Source of the DNA: Gossypium raimondii
Lineage: Eukaryota; Streptophyta; Magnoliopsida; Malvales; Malvaceae
Reading direction: 5' to 3'
NCBI RefSeq assembly: GCF_025698545.1
Contig: NC_068567.1
Coordinates: forward strand, 62,001 to 126,000
DNA: 64,000 bases
Each line of letters starts with the position of its first letter. Positions within the stretch are counted from its first letter, which is position 1. The position numbers and the translations under genes are program-made. Below the pieces are notes generated by a model that saw only the letters and a list, made by a program, of their open reading frames with translations, ran no database searches and had not been told where the DNA came from. This document shows, in pieces, positions 42,908-54,618 of the stretch.

Positions 42908-44799
42908 TTAATTCCCCAGTGAATTAATCTCACGAAGCCGCTTCTTTAGAAATGGCAAATCAAATATAAACCCTTTCCTTGCTTCAACCTCATCTTTTCT
43001 ACTCCTCAAATCCAACCTATTTTCCTCAATTTGAGTTGGAGGAGCTGATGATGTTTCCACCTTTGCTTCCTTACTATAACATCTGCTTTCCAACCCACCA
43101 CCAATAGAGAGCTTTAGTTGACAAGACTCCAACTGTTCCTCATTTAACCTGTCCACTGGATCATCATCACCTCGCATTTGGCCTTTGTAATTGGTAGGAC
43201 CCCTATGACTATGAAGATGATCGGTTATATTTACAGTTGCTCTAGGAAGTCCTTTTTGGGTTGAACCAAATGCATTAGGATATTCACATTCAGGTTGCTG
43301 AAACAAAGCACCAACCCAGCATCCCATCAACTTCCGCTTGGCAACCATTTGGGCTGTTGGTCCTAAGTCTTTAACAAACAACATCAAGCTATCTTTGTAA
43401 CCAATATCCTGTTGATTAACCTACAAAACCAAGGTCATCATTGCACATGGGACCTGTCAGTTTAGTTGTTTAACATGTATCTATGATAACTTACAGGAAC
43501 TAATGGTGTCGAGTCGGTGGAAACAATGGAAGCATTCTCAGTTAAGAGAGACGTCCAGGGTGCATATGTGCAACGTTTATCTCCTTCAACATAACTATTT
43601 CTCTTACAATTTATAGCACCTGTTAAAGAACCATCTGTTAAAATCAGTGAATCATGCCACCGAATCCAAATTCCAAATTTATTCCTTACCAGAGTGTATT
43701 CCATAATCTCTTGAATCAAAACCACCAGAATTGCCAAGAAAACACGACATACTTTTCGATGATAAGTTGGTCTTAATATTGCTCCTTAAATTTGTTGTAA
43801 GCTTAGAACTTGATGGAGCTTTAGCTTCATACATGATCCTTCTGTTAGTTCTTCGTTTTGTCTCTGAAAATTCCGACTCCAAGTTCTTTGGGTCGTTTTT
43901 GAGACAACTGAAAGCCTTTTGTGCTAGTTCATAAATGGCTCGAGCCTGTAAAAAAACAGGAATTTGGCATTCATTTAATAGTAAGCATAATTCAGAAATA
44001 GTGGTATTAGCTGATACTAGTACCTGTTTGAAGTAGATAGTTGTTGGCGAATTAAAATGCATTGCATTTTGAGGAATTAAATATACATCATGCTGCACAA
44101 AAGTCACAATCAGTCGCAAAACCAATAAAATGTATCATTCACAGTTTAAATAAATATAAATTTCCACCTCAAATTGTTGAAGACTTGTATACATTCCTTC
44201 ATGAAGTTTAGCTCTCATTGTGCCAAAATCCATAGGTTCTTTAATGATTTCATAGTAACCCTCAACCTTGTCATGGTTGTAGTATCCATCAGCAGGGTTA
44301 TATGAAAAAAGAGATCAAATCCAAATGCATATGGAAACTACCAATTACATACCTTTTCAGGGTCAACAGGTTCAGCAAATATTTCATAGGTGTCTCTCCT
44401 AACATTAGAAAGATAAAGGTTCAAATATGAATATCTTATTTATGCAAAAAATATATATAAAAATTGACCAAACCTCTGTAATATGTCAAGAATACGCTCT
44501 AGGATAGGTTTCTTTGGCATACTTGAGGGTTGATCTTGTATTAGAGTATAACCAGTGGAGGGTGCTGCTTTATCATCATATGGTCCCTTGATGATGCTTT
44601 CATGTGAAGCCATTTTCTGTGATTGCTGTGCCTTGCAAGCATCTAATACACCAGATAAACGTGAGCTCCTCCTCTTCCCTTGTTTCCACTTAGACATTCC
44701 TATTTTTCTACTGCAAAATGCACCCATATATAAAATCAAACACACTTATTGTTTTGTATCTTTGCTATGAGAAAGAGAAACCCACCTTGAGCTGGCCAT
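42908..44799 (-). CDS. Bromodomain-containing protein
   Basis: Eight exons on the minus strand: 44799-44786, 44710-44474, 44398-44353, 44266-44168, 44092-44024, 43945-43690, 43619-43495 and 43420-42908; 452 residues. Only 14 coding bases lie in the first exon (MASS plus two bases). A basic stretch (KWKQGKRRSSRLSG) is followed by one bromodomain, about 72-165: ILERILDILQRRDTYEIFAE, KEPMDFGTM with the usual PMDF, HDVYLIPQNAMHFNS with the acetyl-lysine-binding Asn near 146, and ARAIYELAQKAF. Bromodomains read acetylated histone lysines, so a nuclear chromatin role is expected. The C-terminal half is hydrophilic with no known domain; a conserved-looking SLMLFVKDLGPTAQMVAKRKL begins the last exon. 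It resembles Arabidopsis single-bromodomain proteins such as At1g58025 (from memory). The exon 4 acceptor (GACAAG) has a weak pyrimidine tract. Confidence 0.85.
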
Positions 44800-46622
44800 T
44801 CCAAACACTGGCAATCAATAGGGATTTGTTTGTGATCACCGATCACATAACTAATATATATTAAGAGGTGCATAAAGCTATGACTGGATTTCTTTTTATG
44901 CAAAAGATATGGTGAATCTTCCAGACATGGAAAAGAAAATGCAGTTAAAGTAAAAACACCCCCTCCCCCTGTCTGCTTGCCTGTCCAGACCTTTTTCTAT
45001 TTTAAGTTGTATTTCTTCTCAACTTCCAAGTCAAAATATTGAAAAGAAACGGAGGAAACCATGGGACACATTGCACACAATTACAGTACACCGTACAAGG
45101 ATGTCTGTTCTAGTTTTGTCTCAATCACATTCCATTGCTGCTGTGCATCAAATGTTGTCGACGTAAACAAACGAAGAAATCAAATATCTTAAAGCCATCT
45201 TCTTCCCTGTAAGAAAGAAACATTAAAGAAATCAAATACTTCACAAGTGGGGTCCATAGTAAATTTTGCTATGGTATTTTGATTTTTTTGAAGATGTATT
45301 TTGACATTGCTAAAGATTATAAAATATATAATTAAAAATTAAATAAAATACATAAAGATTTCTTAACTCTTCTTATCTATATTTAATCTAATATTTATAT
45401 TTAAATATTTCATTAAATTAGTGTCACCTTTAATTGCATCACCAACTCAATTATAAAAATATTATTTTTTAAATTATAATTAATGTTATTATAATAATTT
45501 TATCTTTTCATATTTTTTATATACCTTTAAATAAAATAATTCAAAAATCAAAAATCAAATGAATTAATAAATAAAATATTTTCTTCATAAAATCTAGAAA
45601 ATTAAAGAAATTTCAACATTAAGGTAAAAAATAATAATTATTCCGGGGAAAAATAAAATATAAAAGGCCAGAAAAAAGCCGAAGAAGATTTGGACATTGA
45701 TATGATACGATAAAATAGAACGGCTGCGGTGCGGGTCAGGCGCTGACGGTTGACCGCTGCCGTTGAGCATTGGATGCGGAACGAACGAACTCGTCTAAAA
45801 AGGACGCGACTCACTCTTCTTCATCTTCTTCATCTTCTTCATCTGCCCACATTGCTTGCTTTGGTCCCTTCCCAAACAGCGCCTAAACCTTTCTCCTCGC
45901 CCCCTTTGTTGTTTCATTTGCTAACCCTTTCCCTAATTCAGCCCCCCCGCTCTCTTTGTTGTTTTCCCTTTCTGGAGATCTCATCCGGTAATCATTTAAT
46001 TTCATTCTTTAAAGCTTTTAATTTGCGCTTTGCTTTCTATATTTTCATTATTAATTCTCTATCTCTTTCATTGTACGCATCTATAATTTCTGTATTTTTT
46101 TAGTGGTTCAATTCCAGAAGGTGGGTTTCTTAAGTTTGTTGAATTTTATTAATTTTTCAATTGCTCGCAACTTTCTTAGTCTATTACGCTTGTAATTACT
46201 ACAATTCCACTGTAATTACCCATAAAAAGACGTGCCCAATGCCCATTCTATGTTAAGCTTACATAGTATTCATCGCTATGCACTAATCTATCTTATGTCA
46301 AAGAATGATGCTTTGAATGCTCCTTCGTGCTCGCTTGTCTACGCTTCACCCCCGTTTTAATGCTTTCCTGTTACTCCTACTAAGCTTCCTGCTTTAGATT
46401 TTTTTCCCCTAATTTTGTAATTTATTATCAAGGTTTCTCTGTCCCTTTTAAATTTCTTTCCTTTTTGAGCTCAATTTCTTAATTTATTTGTTACTAATTG
46501 CATGGAGAGGGATATTGTATTCTTTTGCCTGGTTTCAATGGCACTTGCCTGTCTTTTTTGCTAACCTTTTTTCTATTCTTTTCAGTTTCTTTTTGCTTGT
46601 TTCATTTGTTCTTCTTTGACGG
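44800..46622. other. Divergent promoter region and RING-H2 gene leader
   Basis: Separates the bromodomain gene (minus) from the RING-H2 gene (plus). AT-rich at 45260-45660. A GC-richer leader starts near 45720. The leader probably holds an intron, from a donor at about 45989 (CCG|GTAATC) to an acceptor TTTTCAG near 46585. The open frame 45750-46103 lies in the untranslated leader. Confidence 0.45.
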
Positions 46623-48206
46623 ATGGAAGAAGACTCGGAAAGAAATTCTCAAGATGTCCCTTTGCCCGGTACTCCCGGCCACATGGAGGGTGGTGGTTTG
46701 GTCGGAGATCATTCTGGCCTGCCTGCTTTGTGTACTCTATGTCGAAGAAGTCTTGCACCTGAATATGAGGCAATGCCTGATCTTGAAACCGTTGGTCTAT
46801 GTGGGGACTGCAAATTTTTATTGCTTGAGGATCTTGATACACCTCCTCAAGTCTATAATAGAAGACGACAGGCTCGAAGAAGCAGGAATCGGCGAAGCAG
46901 TTCTGAATCAATAGAAAACCTTTTCTCGCAACAGTTTTCGCATATGATTACTCTGTTGAGGCAGAACCAATCCACTGTCTCTGGTTCCGAAGATCAAATT
47001 ATGGATGGTGGTTCCAGTGCAAGGTCATTACGACGTAGTAGTTCACGCACAACTCCTAGCAGTTCTAGAAGATGGCGGCGTGTTATCTCTGATTCTGATA
47101 GTGATGGTTTTGATAACCTGGATTCCTTTTTTGGTGAGAGTGAATCAAATGTTAGTTTTGGCCGATACAGGTTATTTCGGGGTGAGAGTGATGCGGTATC
47201 TTTCAGTACTTATGGAGGGGACTCTGATGCTTCTATGGATGGACACAGTTTCCTGGATACAGAAATATTTGTTCAAGCTGAGAGGAGTGATATTAACAGT
47301 GACACTGACACTGATATTGATCCAATGAATGCTGGTCTGAACCAATGGAACTGGGATGAACCAGAAGAAGATGATGAAGGGGATGAAGATGGTGAATGGG
47401 AAGAAGCAGATGCTGAGGAATATGTGGTTGGACATACTATGTCTAGAACTGGGCTTCTAAATTTGTTTACTTCAAGTCCACATGAAAGCAATCTCCCTGC
47501 TTTTAATTTCCGTCGCTCCAGAGCTGGCTTTGAACAACTGCTTGACCATCTGGCTGAGACTGATGGCTCTAGGAGAGGAGCACCTCCTGCATCTTTATCT
47601 TTTGTGAATAATCTACCTCATGTCATTGTCAGTGATGAACATGAGAAATCTGATGGTTTGGCCTGTGCAATCTGCAAGGATGTTTTGCCTGTTGGCGCTG
47701 AAGTAAACCAGCTTCCTTGCCTTCATGTCTATCACCCTTCTTGTATCTTGCCATGGTTGAGTGCACGGAATTCATGCCCTCTTTGCCGCTATGAGCTTCC
47801 TACTGATGACAAAGATTATGAAGAAGGGAAACAACATATGAATAGTAGGATGAGGATGCATGAAATCCAGCAGCAAAATGCAAGTGAGGACAGTTCCTCT
47901 GAGAACTCTGATGAAGCTGATGCAGATGACGCTTGTGAATTTGGTCCACATCAATCACATGATGTGCCACATGTGGATCCTACCATCGGTAGCTCTTCCA
48001 GGGAGATTGGTAGAGACTGGCTTTTCCGTGCTGCTGCTCCCGTTGCTGGTATTATTGGTGTTGTTCTTGTCTTATGGTTAGGCAAGCCACTAATTGGAAG
48101 AAGAGGATCAATACCTTCATGGGGCCAGCATCAAATTCAGGTTTCAAATGCATCATCACTAAACCAAAGGGGCAGCAGGGGTAGGAGATGGTGGTCTCTC
48201 TTTTGA
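46623..48206 (+). CDS. RING-H2 E3 ubiquitin ligase with C-terminal membrane anchor
   Basis: Uninterrupted 527-residue frame starting MEEDSERNSQDVPLPGTPGH. Near the N terminus a CTLC...CGDC pair (about 37-63) looks like a small zinc-binding ribbon. A long acidic and Ser-rich middle follows, including a DEPEEDDEGDEDGEWEEADA stretch. The RING-H2 finger is at about 347-390: CAICKDVLPVGAEVNQLPCL, HVYHPSC and SCPLC, with C3H2C3 spacing and all ligands present. A hydrophobic helix GIIGVVLVLWLG (about 475) near the C terminus, followed by basic residues, suggests tail anchoring. It lies between the coiled-coil and PILS6 genes as At5g01980 does in Arabidopsis (from memory). Substrate unknown. The coding part has no intron; the leader likely has one. 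Confidence 0.88.
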   Translation: MEEDSERNSQDVPLPGTPGHMEGGGLVGDHSGLPALCTLCRRSLAPEYEAMPDLETVGLCGDCKFLLLEDLDTPPQVYNRRRQARRSRNRRSSSESIENLFSQQFSHMITLLRQNQSTVSGSEDQIMDGGSSARSLRRSSSRTTPSSSRRWRRVISDSDSDGFDNLDSFFGESESNVSFGRYRLFRGESDAVSFSTYGGDSDASMDGHSFLDTEIFVQAERSDINSDTDTDIDPMNAGLNQWNWDEPEEDDEGDEDGEWEEADAEEYVVGHTMSRTGLLNLFTSSPHESNLPAFNFRRSRAGFEQLLDHLAETDGSRRGAPPASLSFVNNLPHVIVSDEHEKSDGLACAICKDVLPVGAEVNQLPCLHVYHPSCILPWLSARNSCPLCRYELPTDDKDYEEGKQHMNSRMRMHEIQQQNASEDSSSENSDEADADDACEFGPHQSHDVPHVDPTIGSSSREIGRDWLFRAAAPVAGIIGVVLVLWLGKPLIGRRGSIPSWGQHQIQVSNASSLNQRGSRGRRWWSLF

Positions 48207-49325
48207 GAGGCTTCGGTAATCTGGTGGTCCAGACTCAAATTATGTATTTATAGAATATTTATATTCTAACTTCACCCGTGGATTGTTGTGAGTGCAATCC
48301 TTGCCATCGCATTGGTATGGTAGTTTCATTATTTATTTTGGTTTATTATGTCAGTTTCTGGCCTCGGGAGCCGAATTGGATATGGTTATAGTTTGCTATC
48401 CCAAGTGTGGTGTGTTTGCCCAAGATTTCTTTCAATTCACTGGACATTGATTGATTTTCAGTAACTGAAAACCTAGTTGCCTTTAAATGAATGGATGACT
48501 GCTTGACGAGTGTTCAAATGCCTGAGTTGCTTTTCTTGTTAATATTATTCTGTTATTATGTATGATTGGATTTGAATGGGGCTGTGCTGCAAAGAAGAAA
48601 ATCAGGATGCAGGGCAGGTGGGGTTAATATAATACAAACAAAACCAAACATATTCTGGTAAGAGGGTGAAAGGGAAGTGACTTTCCCTAGACAGAAACTC
48701 AAAAAAGGTTTTTTCTTCCGAAAAGTTGGAAGGAAAAGCAAACGGTGAATGTAACTGAGAAATTTGTTCCTCTGATTAATTTAGTTCGATACTATTAAAA
48801 ACAAAACCAAATTTAAATAGATTTAATATTTGTTATATAACATAATTAATATTCTTGTTTAACCAAAAGCGAAGTCTTTCATTTTATTTCCTTTACATTT
48901 TTACTTGATCACACTCTCCCATGTTTCCAAAAATTTCTTATCATAAGATCATTCTATCCTAATTCCCCCGCTGGAAATGTTATTGGCATTTGAAGGAGCA
49001 GGTCGGATGCCATATATAAAACATTTCTGCAATCTTTCATTGGTAAGCCCTCCTCCTGAGTGGAGGCCATGGAATTGATTACTAAATAATTTTAAAATTT
49101 GTGGCTTCATAAAAAACTAAATTTAAGTCCATCCATCCATTCCCATGTTTGATGGTATGAACATTAACATGAATATGTAACAATCAGCTGATACAGAAAT
49201 GGTATCAAGAGATAAAATAAAATACTATCAGCAGTATTCATGGTTGCAGGGCCTGACAAACCATCCATCTAATCTACTCGCTCTCTCAGGCTGTTAGTTA
49301 CCAGAAGGACTGGTGATTGCTAGTT
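48207..49325. other. Convergent intergenic region RING-H2 / PILS6
   Basis: 3' UTRs of the two convergent genes and AT-rich sequence between. No gene or repeat family was recognised. Confidence 0.45.
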
Positions 49326-51524
49326 TTAAAAGAGTATGTTGAGATAGAGAATAATCCATCCTGCCATGGAGAAAACTGCAAATATATGAACCCAGAACAA
49401 CGAAGCTGCTGCCTCCTTTCCGTAACCTCTTAAATTAGCAACAGCACCTGCAATTGCAACACAATTCCCTTTGATATTCCATGGACCAACAAGAAATGAT
49501 GTTTTACAACATGTTTAGACTGAGGAATGATGTTTTACCAGAAAGGACAGATGTTGGCATAGAATGCTGAAGGAGTAAGACAAATCTGAACATTTTATCA
49601 TCAGCAGGAAGGAAACCAAGCTTATCAGCCAGTGTTACAATGCCCAGCCCTGCAGGAGGCACCAAGATTAACCGCCCAATTATAATAGCCACCAGTGTTC
49701 GGACACCAATTCTTGAACTTCCAGGCCCTGGTCCTGTAAATCATGCAACATGCTTTGGTTTGGTATGTAGGCCCTTCTCAAAACATATACCGACAAAAAT
49801 GTTTTAACTTACCATCAACAAGGTTGCCTCCTAATGCCAACAAGATGCATGGAATCATAGCTTTCCTGTTTTCATCAAACACATTAACTCATCATAGAAC
49901 CAAATACCAACACACCATCATTAATAGAAAAAAAAAAGCAACTTATTTTCATCAGCCTTAGCAAAACATACCCAAGAATTATACAACTGTCAGTAAAGAA
50001 ATAAAGTGGAGCATCTCGTGTAAATATTATTTTCTTCAGAACCGGCACTGCACCTATTACCATAGCTAGGATCTGCACCAAGTATATACACAACAAAGCA
50101 AACCAGTCACTATAGTCCATAAAGAGAAACCAACAGAAAGTCTGAGACTTACAGATGCAATAATAGGGGGTTGAAGGATTTGTTTAAGCTTTAACTTTTC
50201 ATAAACAAACAGTAAAAAACTTTTCATCTGCACCAAAATAAAACAGATATTTAATCACAAAAAAAAAAAAAAAAGAGTTCATTGGAAGCAAAGCATGAAA
50301 AAACCAAACATGATCTGCACCTTTCCTTTGTTTGAATTGTTTGAATCCATTGATGAAGCCTCTTGCTCCAGCAATGGAACATTCTCTGGAGAGCCATCCT
50401 TCTGAGGGATCTTAAGGGGAACATTCCCATCTTCATTGTCAAAAGTACCTTCCGGGGGAGGGGCTAACATATGAAATACATATGTGTAGAGAATGATTGC
50501 ACCAACCTAGCATTAATTATAGGTCAAAACTCCTCCATAGAATGTCTATTTCTTAATAACATACATACATACATGCATGCATGCATGCATACACACACAC
50601 ACACACACGCACACACGCACACGCATACATACATACATACATACATACATACATACATACCCACTGTCCAAATGAAATGTATGCAGTTCCCTGAGTGCTA
50701 CATGTTTCAGTGTCGCCAAAAGGATTGGATGTATCTCTACATAAAGCTGCAATCAGAACAAGTGGTACGTTCCCAATGTTTCCTGCAATCCAAGACACCA
50801 ATTCATACAAAATTTGCAACAGAAAAGGATAATATATATATCACAAATCAAGTGAGCATAAGAATATGAGATAATGCATATTAGTTTTGCACATGATGTA
50901 GAGGGCTTACCAATTGCAATCTGTATGATTGAGAACTTGAAGTATGGATATGGAGGTTTGACTAAGGTGACAACAACATAACCTATTATAGAGCCAGAGA
51001 CTGCGCCTAAGAAAACATTCACCGGAATAAACCACCTGCAAATGCATCGCAACACCATGATATAGCATTGGTTTTCGATGATATATATAAAGTATATATA
51101 TGAAACTAACAAAGAAGAAAAGCGAAGGAAAATCATACCATTGAAGCATTTTATGTAGAGTAATAGCTTGTCCGAGTTGAGAAAAGATTAAACACGGCAG
51201 CAAAAGTGTAAACACTAACTGCATATGAAGTAATAGATGAAACAATGTTAGATCAGTGAGTATACATTTGCCAAAAAAACACCCAATATTTTGAGAATAA
51301 AAAAAAATTACCCCATTTAAAAGCTTTCTGCCATTTGCAGGAAAGATATCAACATACTTGGAAGCCATTAAGAAACCCAGGAAACACAAAGTGAATACTT
51401 TTGCTACTGGCAAAACTGCTATCTTTATGCTTCCTAACAGTGATTGTCCTCCAGCTGCTGCTGCGGTGGTCGCCGCCGCTACAACAGCTGCCTCCTTCAG
51501 CGACGACAGAAGAAACCTTCCCAT
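49326..51524 (-). CDS. PILS6: PIN-LIKES 6, auxin carrier of the ER membrane
   Basis: Ten exons on the minus strand: 51524-51312, 51218-51139, 51035-50911, 50782-50661, 50506-50321, 50227-50153, 50072-49972, 49865-49813, 49733-49539 and 49447-49326; 423 residues. PILS proteins sit in the ER membrane and control how much auxin reaches nuclear signalling. The membrane-transport fold shows two bundles of helices: GSIKIAVLPVAKVFTLCFLG through VGAIILYTYVFHML, and ILQPPIIASILAMVIGAVP through HIFAVFSMAGWIILYLNILF. A hydrophilic loop (about 205-265) lies between. Diagnostic blocks LLLPCLIFSQLGQAITL, GNIGNVPLVLIAALCRDTSN and KLGFLPADDKMFRFVLLLQH match Arabidopsis PILS6 nearly word for word from memory. 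The N terminus is Ala-rich. Intron 4 starts inside a GTAT microsatellite. Confidence 0.94.
50560..50660. repeat. Compound microsatellite (CATA)n-(CATG)n-(CA)n-(CATA)n in PILS6 intron 4
   Basis: On the plus strand CATA units, CATG units, a CA run with CGCA breaks, then about nine ATAC units ending at 50660. The last base adjoins exon 4, so on the gene's strand intron 4 begins GTATGTATGTATG directly after the exon. Confidence 0.95.
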
Positions 51525-52373
51525 TTTTTTTCTTTCTTGCTATTTTGAGTGCTTGTTATCTATATATGTATATAGTATATTTTAGTTCTAACTTCTAGGT
51601 TATAACACAACTAGGAAGTTGACATAGAATGAAACTCATCCAATCCATCAGAATTAGAATAGAAAAAATTCAGATACGTTTTCTATTTAGTGAGATATTT
51701 GTTGTGGGTTATATTTTATATATATAGTATTGTTTAAGTTATGAAAATAGTCCCTCTTGCCGGTCTCAACAAATTCCTATATATATTTTTAGGAAATTTC
51801 CTCATTTGTTTGTAAGTGTTGGCATATGGGTGGGTCGACATTGTTTTTTCCCTTTACAACATCTTCACTTTTCTCCTTTTTCTTTCTCAATTATTTGGTA
51901 GCATAGGAAGAATGTTAAATGATGTCAATTATTAATCCCAAGAAATGTAGATAAAGGCATAGGTGATAGCAAGTAGGTTGTGGTTGAATAAGGGCTTTTT
52001 GTTACTTGGTGTATATATTGCATTTCCAGGACGTTGCTCAGCCCCAAAACTTAAAACCCTCCAAAGTAGAAGCAGCATGCAGTGGGATATGTGGTACTGA
52101 GCCTCGCATTCACATGCTTAAACTTCAATATCCAAACAAGATTTTGTATATATTTATGGATAGCGCGACAAATAGGGAACGAAGTTTCCTCCGTATTTTC
52201 CTGCAAAGTTTATTTATTCCAAACCAACCATCCATCCATCTCAAGTGAAGTTAATCGCTTCGATGATTTTTCATTTATCACATTAAAAGTACTAACTTAG
52301 ATATGATGATATGTTAATTTAATTAATAATTGGAGATATTCTAATCAACAATTGTATTGTATTGGACATAATC
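51525..52373. other. PILS6 upstream region
   Basis: Leader and promoter side of PILS6. An open stretch at 52006-52300 has no family likeness. No gene was seen. Confidence 0.45.
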
Positions 52374-52703
52374 GGTAAAAGCGTCATGGAGGCTTTTGTA
52401 TTAATAGTCGGATTATATTTTGTTCTCTCTATTAAAATATGAACAAGTTAGTCTATGTATGTTAAATTAAGGGTAAACTGGTTTTTGTTCAAATTTCCAT
52501 TCATTTTATTGTTAAAAATTGATCATTGTACGTCAATGTAACTATATCTCGATTATTACGCCGCTTTTAACAAGAAAATGAATGATACTTTTCATAGAAA
52601 AGACCAGTTTATTATTTAATCTAACACAAAAAATTAATTTTTCATTTTTAAATAACAGAAATAAAATTTAACTTTTAATGTAAAACATTCGTAATACTTT
52701 TAG
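52374..52703. repeat. MITE of the GGTAAAAGTA family
   Basis: Left end GGTAAAAGCGTCATGGAGGC and right end CGTAATACTTTTAGC are imperfect inverted repeats. Inside are family phrases such as TTTTGTTCTCTCTATTAAAA and AACAAGTTAGTCTATGTATG. Confidence 0.6.
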
Positions 52704-53023
52704 CAAACAATACCATCAACACATTGCGCAATTACAATTAATGGCTATTGTAGACACTGTCAATGAATAACACAATACATACAACAACCATGTTTACTAG
52801 TAATACTTGAGATAAAACAACATGACAAATCAAAACAAAGCATTAATGATGGTTGATTCAAATACAAAAGGACCTACTATGTTATTTATGAAATATGTAC
52901 ACTACACCTTCACATAAACGTCTTGTATGCCAAGTAGATAGGCTTTTCATAATTATTATTTTATTCGCAAATTGCACCATTATATTTTATCAGTAAGATT
53001 TATCAAATTATTATCGAAAATGG

Positions 53024-53430
53024 ATGAGTATTCGATCGAGTTGAGTCGAGTCGAGTTAAAAATTTCGAGTCGAGTTGATGAATCTTATTATTTATATTTA
53101 ATGTTGTGTTTATCGATTATTTAACTAATAAATGAAATACAATATTATTTAATTATATAAACAATATAATAGTTTTGTCTTTTAATTTAATGGGAAAACA
53201 TATATGAAAACGATATAGTTTTACCTTTTAACTTTAGAAAAGCTAAACACAACGTAGTTTTTCTTTTCTTATTCGGATTTTCGTACAACTCGAATTGTGT
53301 AATTCATATTCAAGTTAAACTGAAAACTTGATTTTTATTCGATTTGATCCGAATAATTGATTAAATCAAATAATTCAAATTTTAAATTTTATATCGAGTT
53401 TTAGAATTGAATCAATTTTCACTCTTATCT
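53024..53430. repeat. MITE-like repeat with GAGTATTCGATCGAG end
   Basis: Left end GATGAGTATTCGATCGAGTT followed by iterated GAGTC; right part ATTTTTATTCGATTTGATCC and ends near TTTCACTCTTATC. The interior is AT-rich without coding capacity. It resembles a common plant TIR MITE. Confidence 0.5.
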
Positions 53431-53664
53431 ATATGTATCGAGTCATTATAAATTTTGTAATGTTTTTTAATAAATAAGTAAGAAATATTAAGATTGATAC
53501 ATATATCTTAACTTATGCATAGCATGGAATAAAACATTAGTTTTGTCTATGCATGTATATATGTATATGTATATATTCTCAGCCATAATATATAAATGTA
53601 CATATACAGATCAAAGACAGTGAACCCAATTATGAAAAAAGACACTGAGCCCATTATGAAAAAA

Positions 53665-54358
53665 TGGTAAACTACGATGATAGTCACCTAATTATTGATA
53701 ATTTTTTAGTCATTCGATTATGAAAATTACAAAATAATCATTTAACTATTTGATTTTGTCTTTTTTATCACCAGCCATTAAATGGCTAACATAAAGATGA
53801 CGTAATAACTTTTAAACTTAACATAATAGTAACTTTAAACCCTCAACATTTATATATTATATCAATTTAGTTTTGATTTTGAAAAATTTAACCTTTATTT
53901 ACACTTTGTGTAATTTGATCACTTTTGTATAGTTTGTTTTTCTTTGTAACACTTTCACCTAAAAAGCTAAATAATAGATTTATCACTAAATTTTATCGAA
54001 AATATGCCAAAAATGAAAACACCCAAAAGTCCAAGATAATGATTTTTTATCTTTTCCCATTCTTTTAAAATTAACCCTAAATGTCACAAAAAAAGAAGAA
54101 AAACTACAAAATAGACCAAGTTACATAAAGAGTAAATGTTGAGGGTTAATTTTTTAAATGAAGACTAAATTGACACAATATATAAATGTTGGGAATTAAA
54201 ATTGCTATTATACCAATTTTAAAAACTTCCAAGTTATTTTTCTATTAGCAATTTAATAGTAGGTGACCAGAAAAGAAAATTAGAATAATTAAATAATTAT
54301 TTTATAATCTTTTATAGTTGAGTGACAAAAACGAAAAGTACTGATAACTACATTAAAG
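53665..54358. repeat. Large foldback (inverted-repeat) element upstream of the PPR gene
   Basis: Two arms of roughly 300 bases are reverse complements with moderate divergence: for example CCTCAACATTTATATATTAT with TCAATTTAGT at about 53846-53875 pairs with ACTAAATTGACACAATATATAAATG at about 54166-54190. The outer ends (TAGTCACCTAATTATTGATA / GTGACAAAAACGAAAAGTACTGATAACTA) also pair. The short centre lies near 54000-54080. No transposase. Similar phrases recur near 27065-27125. Confidence 0.75.
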
Positions 54359-54618
54359 AAAAAATCAAAGACAATGAGCCTGAAAAGGAAAATAGATCAA
54401 TGTATATATGGATCAAGGACAGTGAGCCGAATCTGATGTCTCCAGGCAAGGGAATTTGTTTATTTTGGGCTTCATGTGATCTAGAATTATGAGCCCAACC
54501 TATAGCTCTCAGTTCAGTGCCTTAAACCCTAACAACGTTTCTCTCTTCCTTGCTCTTTTCCCTGCTTCGTGTCCTGTCCTGGGTTTTTGATTTGTAATCT
54601 TCTCCCCTTCACATTTCA

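Noticed and set aside
45750-46103. 117-residue open frame before the RING-H2 gene
   Set aside because: Leader and intron sequence, Leu/Ser-rich from CTT repeats; the real start is at 46623.
50471-50869. Open frames rich in HTHTHT or VCVCVC
   Set aside because: They are translations of the CA/CATA microsatellite in PILS6 intron 4.
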